The notes beneath the pieces were generated by a model that worked only from the letters and a program-made list of their open reading frames with translations, had not been told where the DNA came from and did not search any database. Below are positions 57,091 through 64,000 of a stretch of 64,000 bases of DNA, piece by piece. Origin of the DNA: Lysobacter_K sp043738095 (lineage in GTDB: Bacteria; Pseudomonadota; Gammaproteobacteria; Xanthomonadales; Xanthomonadaceae); the NCBI GenBank assembly GCA_043738095.1, contig JAYSZI010000123.1, forward strand, positions 70,396 to 134,395. Direction: 5' to 3'. Both the position numbers and the translations under genes were made by a program. How positions within the stretch are numbered: position 1 is the first letter of the stretch; every line of letters begins with the position of its first letter.

Positions 57091-58896
57091 ATGAACACGA
57101 ATGACGGACCCGACGGACAGACGGGCATACGGGAAACCGCCAGGCTGGTCGCCTCGCTGATGCGCCGGGAGCGCGCCTTGGTCTTCTGGTGGCTGCTGAG
57201 CCTAATTGCCGCCAGTGTGGCGATGTTGTCGGTTCCTCTGGGAGTGCGCCGCGTTATCGACCACGGGTTCAACACCCCGAGCAACATCAACATCGTTTTT
57301 GCGGGACTGGCGGGAATCGCGCTTCTGTTGGCCCTCACCACGGCGGCGCGTCTGTTCTTCGTCAGCCACCTTGGCGACCGCGTCGTTAGTAACTTGCGCA
57401 AGAACTTGTTCAGTCAGCTCATCCGACGCAATCTGGACTTCCACCACCAGCGGCTGTCTGCCGAACTCCTCTCGCGGCTTACCACCGACTCCGAGTATCT
57501 GCGGATCATGGTCGGCACCGCCCTGTCGATTGCGCTCAGAAGCGCCATCACGCTAGTTGGAGCGACGGTGATGCTGTTCAGCACCAGCCCCGTGCTGGCA
57601 GCTATGGCCGCCGTGGTTATTCCCGTGGCGGTCGTACCAATCGTCCTGGTAAGCCGGCGGCTGCGCACCATGTCCCGAGATTCGGTGGACGAGATGGCCA
57701 AAGCGACTACCGTGGCAGCCGAGGTGCTAATGGCCGTGCGCGCCGTCAAGGAGTTCGCGCGTGAGGACCATGAGGAGCGTCGGTACGCAAACGCCGTCGA
57801 CCGGGCCAGCGCCTCTGCGCGCCGGCGAGTGGTGGCGCAGACAGGGCTGGCAGCCACCGCGATAGCTCTGGTCTTCTCCGCCATCATCGGCGTGCTATGG
57901 CTGGGAGCTCGTGCGGTCACGGCCGGAGAGATGTCGCCAGGCACGCTTGGCCAGTTCGTCCTTTACGCGGTAATCGGCGGCATGGCCGTGGCTGAACTGC
58001 TCGAGATCTGGAGCACCATCCAGAGATCCGTCGGCGCCGTGGGTAGGATCGCCGCCCTATACGAGTTGACCCCATGCCCCGACGCCACGGCCGGCGCCAG
58101 CCTGGTGGTGCAGCGCGGTGCGCTGACATTCGAGGGCGTGCGGTTTGCCTATGCGTCCTCTCCGGACAAACCCATCCTTGCGGACTTCAACCTGGAAGTG
58201 GCACCTGGGCGCTGCACCGCTCTAGTGGGGCCATCAGGCGCCGGCAAGAGCACGCTATTTGCGCTGCTGCTCCGGCTGCACGAACCCCAGCGGGGTCGCA
58301 TCCTGGTGGATGGCGTGGATCTGCGGCAGTGCGATGCCCGCAGCGTGCGCGGGTTGATCGCGATCGTGCCGCAAGCACCGGCGATCTTTGCGATGTCTGC
58401 GCGGGAGAACATCCGCTACGGTCGACTGGATGCAACCGACAAGGAAGTGGAGGCCGCCGCCCGTGCCGCGGATGCCGACGTGTTTATCCGCAACCTGCCC
58501 CGGGGCTACGACGAGCCCCTGGGTGAAAGGGGTGGCCGTCTATCGGGCGGGCAGCTTCAGCGGATCGCCATTGCGCGGGCCATGCTGAAGGACGCTCCGA
58601 TCCTACTCTTGGATGAGGCGACGTCCGCCTTGGACGCTGGGAGCGAGAGGGCCGTGCATGACGCCCTGAAGCGCTTGATGGCTGGCCGCACGACCCTATT
58701 AATCGCCCACCGCCTCTCCACCGTGTTGGATGCAGACGAGATCGTGGTAATGGAGGACGGCCAGGTCATCAACCGTGGTTCCCATACGCAACTGGTTGCA
58801 GGCGGCGGGCTCTATGCAGACTTCGCGCGGATGCAGCAAATCGCCAACGGCAACGCGGACACAATGGCCTGGCCCGCTGCCGTCATGCCGGCTTAG
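57091..58896 (+). CDS. ABC exporter, fused membrane and ATPase domains
   Basis: A 601-residue half-transporter of the MsbA/ABCB type. I chose ATG 57091 because aagga lies 5 bases before it; 57085 and a GTG at 57052 are alternatives. Six membrane helices lie in residues 30-310. The ATPase has Walker A GPSGAGKST (about 380), signature LSGGQLQRIA (about 483), Walker B ILLLDEATSALD (about 504) and the His switch AHRLST. There is no N-terminal C39 peptidase domain, so it would not process a double-glycine leader. MsbA-like lipid substrates or a lipidated peptide are both possible. It stands alone as the right arm of the accessory segment. Confidence 0.88.
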   Translation: MNTNDGPDGQTGIRETARLVASLMRRERALVFWWLLSLIAASVAMLSVPLGVRRVIDHGFNTPSNINIVFAGLAGIALLLALTTAARLFFVSHLGDRVVSNLRKNLFSQLIRRNLDFHHQRLSAELLSRLTTDSEYLRIMVGTALSIALRSAITLVGATVMLFSTSPVLAAMAAVVIPVAVVPIVLVSRRLRTMSRDSVDEMAKATTVAAEVLMAVRAVKEFAREDHEERRYANAVDRASASARRRVVAQTGLAATAIALVFSAIIGVLWLGARAVTAGEMSPGTLGQFVLYAVIGGMAVAELLEIWSTIQRSVGAVGRIAALYELTPCPDATAGASLVVQRGALTFEGVRFAYASSPDKPILADFNLEVAPGRCTALVGPSGAGKSTLFALLLRLHEPQRGRILVDGVDLRQCDARSVRGLIAIVPQAPAIFAMSARENIRYGRLDATDKEVEAAARAADADVFIRNLPRGYDEPLGERGGRLSGGQLQRIAIARAMLKDAPILLLDEATSALDAGSERAVHDALKRLMAGRTTLLIAHRLSTVLDADEIVVMEDGQVINRGSHTQLVAGGGLYADFARMQQIANGNADTMAWPAAVMPA

Positions 58897-59327
58897 GATT
58901 AGGCAGCCGACATCTGCGGCGGAAGCGCAGCTGTAGGTGCTCGCCGGATCGGAAACCGCCCGTCGCCCAGCTGCGGCGAACATGAGGCGCTAGTGATCAG
59001 CCAAGGCCAACGGTCACAGCCGCATGCGTGCCTGATCGATGTACTGACGCGGTTGCGACGACCCCTGAACCGAGACATCTAGACGTAAGCCGCATGCTGG
59101 CAGTCGGCGCCGAAAACGAAGCGAGCCCCACCCAATCCGCCCGGATGGTCGAATGTTGCGAAGCAACACGCCCCCCAACCCTGCCGCTCGCCGGCACGCG
59201 AACCGACGGGCCACGCAGAAATCTCAAAATATGAGACTAAACAACAGCTAGTGGATAAGTCTTGAACAAGACTCTGAAGTTCGCTGCAAGCCATTGATGC
59301 GCCTAGCTAAATTGCCGCTGGAACTTG
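58897..59327. other. Intergenic region upstream of the dcw promoter
   Basis: No gene seen. Small inverted repeats are present: gttgc-gaa-gcaac near 59155, tctca-aaata-tgaga at 59222-59236 and agtctt-gaac-aagact at 59258-59273. The last two lie in an A/T-rich stretch just before the mraZ promoter. Confidence 0.5.
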
Positions 59328-59390
59328 TTGACAACCCTGTGGAGCGTCCCTAAGGTGGGCATCGGAGGGAAAACCGGGTTTTTAGTGGTT
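59328..59390 (+). promoter_or_regulatory. mraZ promoter with MraZ-box-like repeats
   Basis: A consensus -35 ttgaca (59328-59333) is followed after 17 bases by taaggt (59351-59356). Overlapping and after the -10, G-rich boxes recur at a pitch of about 10 bases: tggg (59356), aggg (59366), cggg (59375) and gtgg (59385). MraZ proteins bind direct repeats of TGGG-type boxes with this spacing in front of their own operon, so this is a probable autoregulatory site. Confidence 0.7.
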
Positions 59391-59439
59391 TTTCCAGGAT
59401 TCAGTCGCCAAGTTAGGTGGCTAGTACCCAGGTAGGGCG

Positions 59440-59886
59440 ATGTTCCAGGGCGAAACCGCCATCACGATCGACGACAAAGGCCGGCTGGCGGTGCCTACCG
59501 CCTACCGGGAGGCGGTCGCGCGCGACTGCGGCAATCGTCTGGTCGTTACCTACAACCCCTTCGAGTCCGGCTCGCTGTACCTGTACCCGGTCGCGGCTTG
59601 GGAGCGCGTGCGCGACCAGGTCAATGCCCTGCCGAAGGCGAAAAAAGTCAACCGCAGCATGCAGTTGAAGCTGGTCGGTGCGGCGTCGCTGGTCGAGCTT
59701 GACGGCAATGGCCGCATCAGCATCCCCGCCAGCCACCGCGCCGCGGTCGGGATCGAGAAAAAAGCCGTCCTGCTTGGCATGGGCGACAAGTTCGAGTTGT
59801 GGAGCGAGCAAGCGCATCACGCCCAGATCCGTCAGACCATTTCTGACGACGATCTGAGCGACGAGCTGCTCGACTTGCAGCTATGA
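59440..59886 (+). CDS. mraZ: Transcriptional regulator MraZ
   Basis: DNA-binding regulator at the head of the division and cell wall cluster. The 148-residue protein holds two SpoVT/AbrB-like MraZ repeats, each with the DxxGR turn: DDKGRLAVPTAYR (residues 11-23) and DGNGRISIPASHR (about 89-101). The length is normal. It overlaps rsmH by four bases. Confidence 0.96.
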   Translation: MFQGETAITIDDKGRLAVPTAYREAVARDCGNRLVVTYNPFESGSLYLYPVAAWERVRDQVNALPKAKKVNRSMQLKLVGAASLVELDGNGRISIPASHRAAVGIEKKAVLLGMGDKFELWSEQAHHAQIRQTISDDDLSDELLDLQL

Positions 59887-60842
59887 CGGGCGGTGGCATG
59901 GGGCGCGCCGCGCCATCCGGCCACCTTCCCGTGATGTACGCGCAGGTCCTCGACGGCCTGCGCATGGGCGGGGATGGCACCTATCTGGACGGCACGTTCG
60001 GGCGCGGCGGGCATGCGCGCGGGATGCTGGAATTGCTGGGTGACGCAGGCCGATTGCTACTCATGGACAAGGATCCCGAAGCGATCGCGGTGGCGCAGCG
60101 CGACTTCGGCGTCGATCCGCGCGTCGCGATCTTCCGCGGCAGCTTCGCCCAGCTCGCACAGTGGGATGCGACCGCCGACGGCCTCGATGGCGTCCTGTTT
60201 GATCTGGGCGTGTCGTCGCCGCAGCTGGACGTCGCCGAGCGCGGCTTCAGCTTCGGCAAGGACGGCCCGCTCGACATGCGCATGGACCCGGACGCGGGCG
60301 TAAGCGCGGCGCAGTGGCTGGCCGAGGCGACCGAGAAGGATATTGCCGACGTGCTGTGGACCTACGGCGAAGAAAAGCACAGCCGCAAGATCGCCCGCAC
60401 CATCGTCGCCCGGCGCGACGCCGAGCCGCTGACGCGCACCGCGCAGCTGGCGGACCTGATCGCTTCGGTGCAGCCGCGCGGAAAAGACAAGATCCACCCG
60501 GCCACGCGCAGCTTTCAGGCGATCCGGATCTTCATCAATTGCGAACTGGCTGACCTCGAAGCCGGGCTCGACGCTGCGCTGGCGGGCCTGAAGCCTGGCG
60601 GTCGGCTGGTGGTGATCAGCTTCCATTCGCTCGAAGACCGCATCGTCAAGCAGTTCATCGCCCGCCACGCCAAGGCGCCTGCCGCGAACCGCCGGTTCCC
60701 CGATGCCAACGATTTCGTCCCGGCACTGCGGGCGATCGGCGGCGCGCAGAAGGCGGAGTTCGAGGAGACCTCGAGCAACCCGCGCGCGCGCAGCGCGGTA
60801 TTGCGCGTGGCCGAAAAACTCGCTGTCGCGGAGGCCGCATGA
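59883..60842 (+). CDS. rsmH: 16S rRNA N4-cytosine C1402 methyltransferase
   Basis: Methylates N4 of C1402 in 16S rRNA, the same nucleotide whose ribose is methylated by RsmI (50985-51809). The 319-residue protein has GHLPVMYAQVLDGL, the SAM motif YLDGTFGRGGHARGML, DKDPEAIAVA, FDLGVSSPQLD and the C-terminal RNPRARSAVLRVAEK-like segment (seen as NPRARSAVLRVAEK). ATGA overlap with ftsL. Confidence 0.96.
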   Translation: MTGGGMGRAAPSGHLPVMYAQVLDGLRMGGDGTYLDGTFGRGGHARGMLELLGDAGRLLLMDKDPEAIAVAQRDFGVDPRVAIFRGSFAQLAQWDATADGLDGVLFDLGVSSPQLDVAERGFSFGKDGPLDMRMDPDAGVSAAQWLAEATEKDIADVLWTYGEEKHSRKIARTIVARRDAEPLTRTAQLADLIASVQPRGKDKIHPATRSFQAIRIFINCELADLEAGLDAALAGLKPGGRLVVISFHSLEDRIVKQFIARHAKAPAANRRFPDANDFVPALRAIGGAQKAEFEETSSNPRARSAVLRVAEKLAVAEAA

Positions 60843-61105
60843 ACACACGCCTGCTGCTGATCGTGCTGGTCGCGGCCAACGTCGTTTCGGCGTTGGCTGT
60901 GGTCTATGCGCGGCACCAGCACCGGCAGTTGTTCGTGCAGGTCACTCGGCTTGAGAAGGCCCGCGACGAACTCAATATCGACTTCGGCCGCCTGCAGCTG
61001 GAGCAGGCGACCTGGGCCGAGAGCAATCGCATCGACCAGGTGGCCCGCGACCGTCTGGGCATGAAGTTCCCGGAAGGCGCGGAAATCGTCGTGATCCGAC
61101 CATGA
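60839..61105 (+). CDS. ftsL: Cell division protein FtsL
   Basis: Bitopic divisome protein that works with FtsB and FtsQ to activate septal synthesis. The 88-residue protein has one membrane helix (LLLIVLVAANVVSALAVVYA, residues 4-23), a periplasmic coiled coil (VTRLEKARDELNIDFGRLQLEQ) and a short tail. It is shorter than E. coli FtsL (121) because the cytoplasmic N terminus is nearly absent. Confidence 0.93.
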   Translation: MNTRLLLIVLVAANVVSALAVVYARHQHRQLFVQVTRLEKARDELNIDFGRLQLEQATWAESNRIDQVARDRLGMKFPEGAEIVVIRP

Positions 61106-61115
61106 GGGGCGCGCG

Positions 61116-63038
61116 ATGAAAGAGCGCAGCGGCAATCCTCGCGGTCCCGGCCAGCGCGTCCGATCCACGTCCGGCAAGCCGGGCGCGCGGCCGTGGTGGA
61201 AGGCGCTGTTAGGCAACGACGACAGCGCGTCGCGCCATCGCGCGCGCTTCAATCTGCGCAACCGCCTCACGCTGGTCGCCGGCACGCTCGGCTTGTGCTC
61301 GCTGGCGCTGGTTGGGCGCGCGTTCGACGTGCAGGTCTACAACAATGATTTCTACCTGCAGCAGGGCGATGCGCGCTCGTTGCGGGAACTGCCGATCCCG
61401 ACCTCGCGCGGCATGATCACCGACCGCAACGGCGAACCACTTGCGGTGTCGACGCCGGTGGAATCGGTGTGGGGCAATCCGCAGGAACTGCTGAAAAATC
61501 CCGCACGCCTGCCGGAACTCGCCGCGGCCTTGGGCGTGCCCGTCGATTACCTGACGCGCAAGCTCAGCCAGCGCGCGAGCAAGGAGTTCATCTACCTCAA
61601 GCGCCGGATCAATCCGGAGCACGCGCGCAAGATTCTTGCCCACAACATTCCGGGCGTGTCCTCGCAGCGCGAGTACCGACGCTTCTACCCGCAGGGTGAG
61701 GCGATGGCGCACATCCTGGGCTTCACCAACATCGATGACCGCGGCCAAGAAGGATTGGAACTCGCGTTCGACCACACCCTGCGCGGCAAGCCCGGTGCCA
61801 AGCGCGTGATCCGCGATGGCCAGGGCCGCACCGTCGAGAGCGTCGACTTGGTCAAGGCCGCCGAGCCGGGGCAGGACCTCACGCTCACGATCGATCGCCG
61901 CATCCAGTTTCTCGCCTACCGCGAACTGCGCGCTGCGCTGCTGCGTACGGGTGCGAGTAGCGGTTCGGCCGTGGTGCTGGATGTCCCCACCGGCGAAGTA
62001 CTGGCGATGGTGAACCTGCCGACCTACAACCCGAACGCCAACGGCATGGGCAACCCCGACACGCACCGCAACCGTGCGGTCACCGACGTAATCGAGCCCG
62101 GATCGACCATGAAGCCGCTGACCGTCGCGGCCGGACTGGAAGCGGGCGTGATCACCGCGCACACCCGCTTCGACACCAATCCGGGCTGGATCGCGAACGG
62201 CCGCTACCGCACCACCGATCACCAGAACTACGGCGTGCTCGACACCACCGGCGTCATTACCAAGAGTTCCAACATCGGCGCTGCCAGGATCGTGGCCAAG
62301 CTGCCTAACCAGGACTACTACGATTTCCTGCGCCGGTTCGGTTATGGCCAGAAACCAGGCAGCGGCTTCCCCGGCGAATCGTCCGGCGTGCTCGCGCCGC
62401 CGTCGCGCTGGAGCGGCACCACCAAGCAAGGCATGTCGTACGGCTACGGCCTGTCGGCGACGCCGCTGCAGATCGCTCAGGCCTATGCCGCGTTCGGCAA
62501 TGGCGGCCGGTTGATCACGCCGACGTTCGTCAAAGGCAAGCGCCAGGAATCCCGTCAGGTGCTCGCCCCCGAGATCGCGCTCACGGTCAAGACCATGATG
62601 CAGACCGTGACCGAGCCCGGCGGCACCGCGACCCAGGGCGCGATCCTCGGCTACCACGTCGCCGGCAAGACCGGCACCGCGCGCAAGTACAACGCCAGCG
62701 GCGGTTACTCGCGGCGGTATTTGTCGTTCTTCGCTGGGCTTGTGCCGGTGACCAACCCGCGTTTCTCGATGGTGGTCGTGGTCAACGATCCCGATCCAGG
62801 CAAGGGGTACTTTGGCGGTCTGGTGTCGGCGCCGGTGTTCAAGAACGTCATGGAAGGCGCGCTGCGGTTGATGGACGTCGCGCCCGACGACATCGACAGC
62901 TGGCTGGCCGCGCAGGCCGACGCGGAACTCAAGCGCACGCGTGCCAACGGCGGCAAGCCGACTCAAGGCGAGCCGGTGTTGCCGGCTGCGACCGCAGCGC
63001 TGGCCTTGCCGATGCCCGTGCAAGGTGGTGCGCCGTGA
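61116..63038 (+). CDS. ftsI: Septal peptidoglycan transpeptidase FtsI (PBP3)
   Basis: Monofunctional transpeptidase for septal peptidoglycan. The 640-residue protein has one membrane helix near residues 50-70, a PBP dimerisation domain (RELPIPTSRGMITDRNGEPL) and a transpeptidase domain with SxxK in EPGSTMKPLT, SxN in KSSNIGAARI and KTG in HVAGKTGTARKY. A cytoplasmic N terminus of about 50 residues and a C-terminal tail of about 50 residues (ending PMPVQGGAP) make it longer than E. coli FtsI (588). Confidence 0.96.
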   Translation: MKERSGNPRGPGQRVRSTSGKPGARPWWKALLGNDDSASRHRARFNLRNRLTLVAGTLGLCSLALVGRAFDVQVYNNDFYLQQGDARSLRELPIPTSRGMITDRNGEPLAVSTPVESVWGNPQELLKNPARLPELAAALGVPVDYLTRKLSQRASKEFIYLKRRINPEHARKILAHNIPGVSSQREYRRFYPQGEAMAHILGFTNIDDRGQEGLELAFDHTLRGKPGAKRVIRDGQGRTVESVDLVKAAEPGQDLTLTIDRRIQFLAYRELRAALLRTGASSGSAVVLDVPTGEVLAMVNLPTYNPNANGMGNPDTHRNRAVTDVIEPGSTMKPLTVAAGLEAGVITAHTRFDTNPGWIANGRYRTTDHQNYGVLDTTGVITKSSNIGAARIVAKLPNQDYYDFLRRFGYGQKPGSGFPGESSGVLAPPSRWSGTTKQGMSYGYGLSATPLQIAQAYAAFGNGGRLITPTFVKGKRQESRQVLAPEIALTVKTMMQTVTEPGGTATQGAILGYHVAGKTGTARKYNASGGYSRRYLSFFAGLVPVTNPRFSMVVVVNDPDPGKGYFGGLVSAPVFKNVMEGALRLMDVAPDDIDSWLAAQADAELKRTRANGGKPTQGEPVLPAATAALALPMPVQGGAP

Positions 63039-64000
63039 GTCGCGCGATGTCGCTGGCGCAACTGCTGCCCGACGTGGCGGGGATTCCGCACGGCCTGATG
63101 ATCACCGGCCTGGCGCAGGACAGCCGCGAGTTGCGTGCCGGCAACGCGTTTGTGGCGATCGGCGGGTTTGGCTTGCATGGCTTGAAGTTCGTCGAGCAAG
63201 CGCGCGCGGCGGGTGCGGGCGCGATCCTGTTCGAACCGCCCGCGCCGAATGATGCGCCGGCGCCGCCGGATGCGATCGCGGTGCCGGATCTGCGCGCGCG
63301 CCTGGGTGAACTCGGCGATCGTTTCCACGGCCGCGTCAGCGACAGCATGACGATGGTCGGCGTCACCGGGACCAACGGCAAGACGTCGACCGTGCAACTG
63401 CTCGCCCAGGCATGGACGCTCCGTGGCACGTGCAGCGGCACCGTCGGCACCCTCGGCGCGGGACTGTACGGCGCCGCGGTGCCGACTGGCTTCACCACGC
63501 CGCTGGTGCTGCGCCTGCATGGCCTGCTCGCAGAACTGCACGCGGCCGGTGCTCAGGCGGTGGCAATGGAAGTCAGCTCGCACGCGCTCGATCAGGGTCG
63601 CGTCGACGGCGTGCACTTCGACGTCGCCGTGTTCACCAATCTCACCCGCGACCACCTCGATTACCACAAGACTATGGAGAACTACTGGTATGCCAAGCAA
63701 CGTCTGTTTGATGGCCGGCTCGGGCCAAAACCCGGAACGTCCATAATCAACGTTGACGATCCATACGGGGTCGAGCTCGCGGATCGACTGGAGCAGGAAG
63801 GTCTGCGTGTAGTTCGCTACGCAGTCAAATCAGAAGCGGAGGTGACAGCGCGCAACGCGGAGTTTTCGCTGGAAGGCATGCACTTCGATCTAAAGACGCC
63901 TGCCGGGGCGCGCGAGTTCCACTCGCCGTTGGTTGGGCCGCCGCACATTTATAACACCCTGGCGGCAGTCGCGAGCGGACTGGCGCTCGGCTACGATCTC
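63035..64000 (+). CDS. murE: UDP-N-acetylmuramoyl-tripeptide synthetase, cut by window edge
   Basis: Adds the third residue (meso-diaminopimelate in this group) to the peptidoglycan precursor. A GTG at 63035 overlaps the ftsI stop; an ATG at 63047 is an alternative. 322 residues are visible of about 490-500. Seen are the N-terminal domain (LAQDSRELRAGNAFVAIGG), the P-loop VGVTGTNGKTSTVQLL, the TTP region VGTLGAGLYGAAVPTGFTTP (key residues GTLG and TTP), MEVSSHALDQGRV and FTNLTRDHLDYH. The C-terminal domain with the DAP-recognition motif is outside the window. Confidence 0.93.
   Translation, partial: MSRAMSLAQLLPDVAGIPHGLMITGLAQDSRELRAGNAFVAIGGFGLHGLKFVEQARAAGAGAILFEPPAPNDAPAPPDAIAVPDLRARLGELGDRFHGRVSDSMTMVGVTGTNGKTSTVQLLAQAWTLRGTCSGTVGTLGAGLYGAAVPTGFTTPLVLRLHGLLAELHAAGAQAVAMEVSSHALDQGRVDGVHFDVAVFTNLTRDHLDYHKTMENYWYAKQRLFDGRLGPKPGTSIINVDDPYGVELADRLEQEGLRVVRYAVKSEAEVTARNAEFSLEGMHFDLKTPAGAREFHSPLVGPPHIYNTLAAVASGLALGYDL

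Noticed and set aside
61209..63023. A 604-codon open frame antisense to ftsI
   Set aside because: A shadow of a highly conserved gene; His/Arg/Gly-rich translation without motifs.

Overview
The window looks like a chromosomal segment from a high-GC gammaproteobacterium of the order Xanthomonadales (Xanthomonas/Lysobacter/Luteimonas-like). The evidence is a type II secretion operon in the Xanthomonas xps order (E-F-G-H-I-J-K-L-M-N-D, with a GspN/XpsN-type protein instead of a classical GspC). Gene strings shared with other gammaproteobacteria (lptFG/pepA/holC/valS, xerD/dsbC, lpoA/yraN/rsmI) and several dispersed repeats I associate with this order agree. The genus is an inference. No tRNA, rRNA, CRISPR array, transposase or integrase was recognised. 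Both edges cut genes: proS on the left, murE on the right.

Layout. 1-4.6 kb: proS (partial), two DUF4124 proteins, pssA, a probable holD, rimI and a small exported protein. 4.6-12.1 kb: valS-holC-pepA on the minus strand, divergent from lptF-lptG. 12.1-19.4 kb: dispersed repeats, an RDD membrane protein, xerD, a DsbC-type lipoprotein and purL. 19.5-33.4 kb: the complete xps-type T2SS, interrupted between gspE and gspF by an 815-residue autotransporter and between gspF and gspG by decayed repeats. 33.5-37 kb: two family 2 glycosyltransferases, a small outer-membrane barrel, pyrF and a REP-like array. 37-47.7 kb: ettA, glyA, a four-helix-bundle (S23) protein bounded by short inverted repeats, and nrdR-ribD-methyltransferase-ribE-ribBA-ribH-nusB-thiL. 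47.7-52.3 kb: a uracil-DNA-glycosylase-like gene, a YdjM-like protein, yraN, lpoA, rsmI and the RNase P RNA. 59.3-64 kb: the start of the division and cell wall (dcw) cluster, mraZ-rsmH-ftsL-ftsI-murE, with a recognisable promoter and MraZ-box-like repeats.

The most unusual part lies between rnpB and mraZ (52.3-58.9 kb). It carries a 57-residue Cys-containing peptide gene with a strong ribosome binding site, followed by a perfect 10-bp hairpin. Next come two translationally coupled genes: a 220-residue protein I could not place, and a 335-residue divergent LpxL/HtrB-like acyltransferase. Three convergent genes follow, encoding a TonB-like membrane-anchored protein, a membrane-anchored DsbA-like oxidoreductase and a TraB/GumN protein with a TonB-box-like stretch. 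Last is a divergent ABC exporter. I read this as a candidate system for making, acylating or disulfide-bonding, and exporting a small peptide. The 220-residue protein may be a catalytically dead relative of the acyltransferase beside it. The function is inference; only the gene content and motifs are seen directly.
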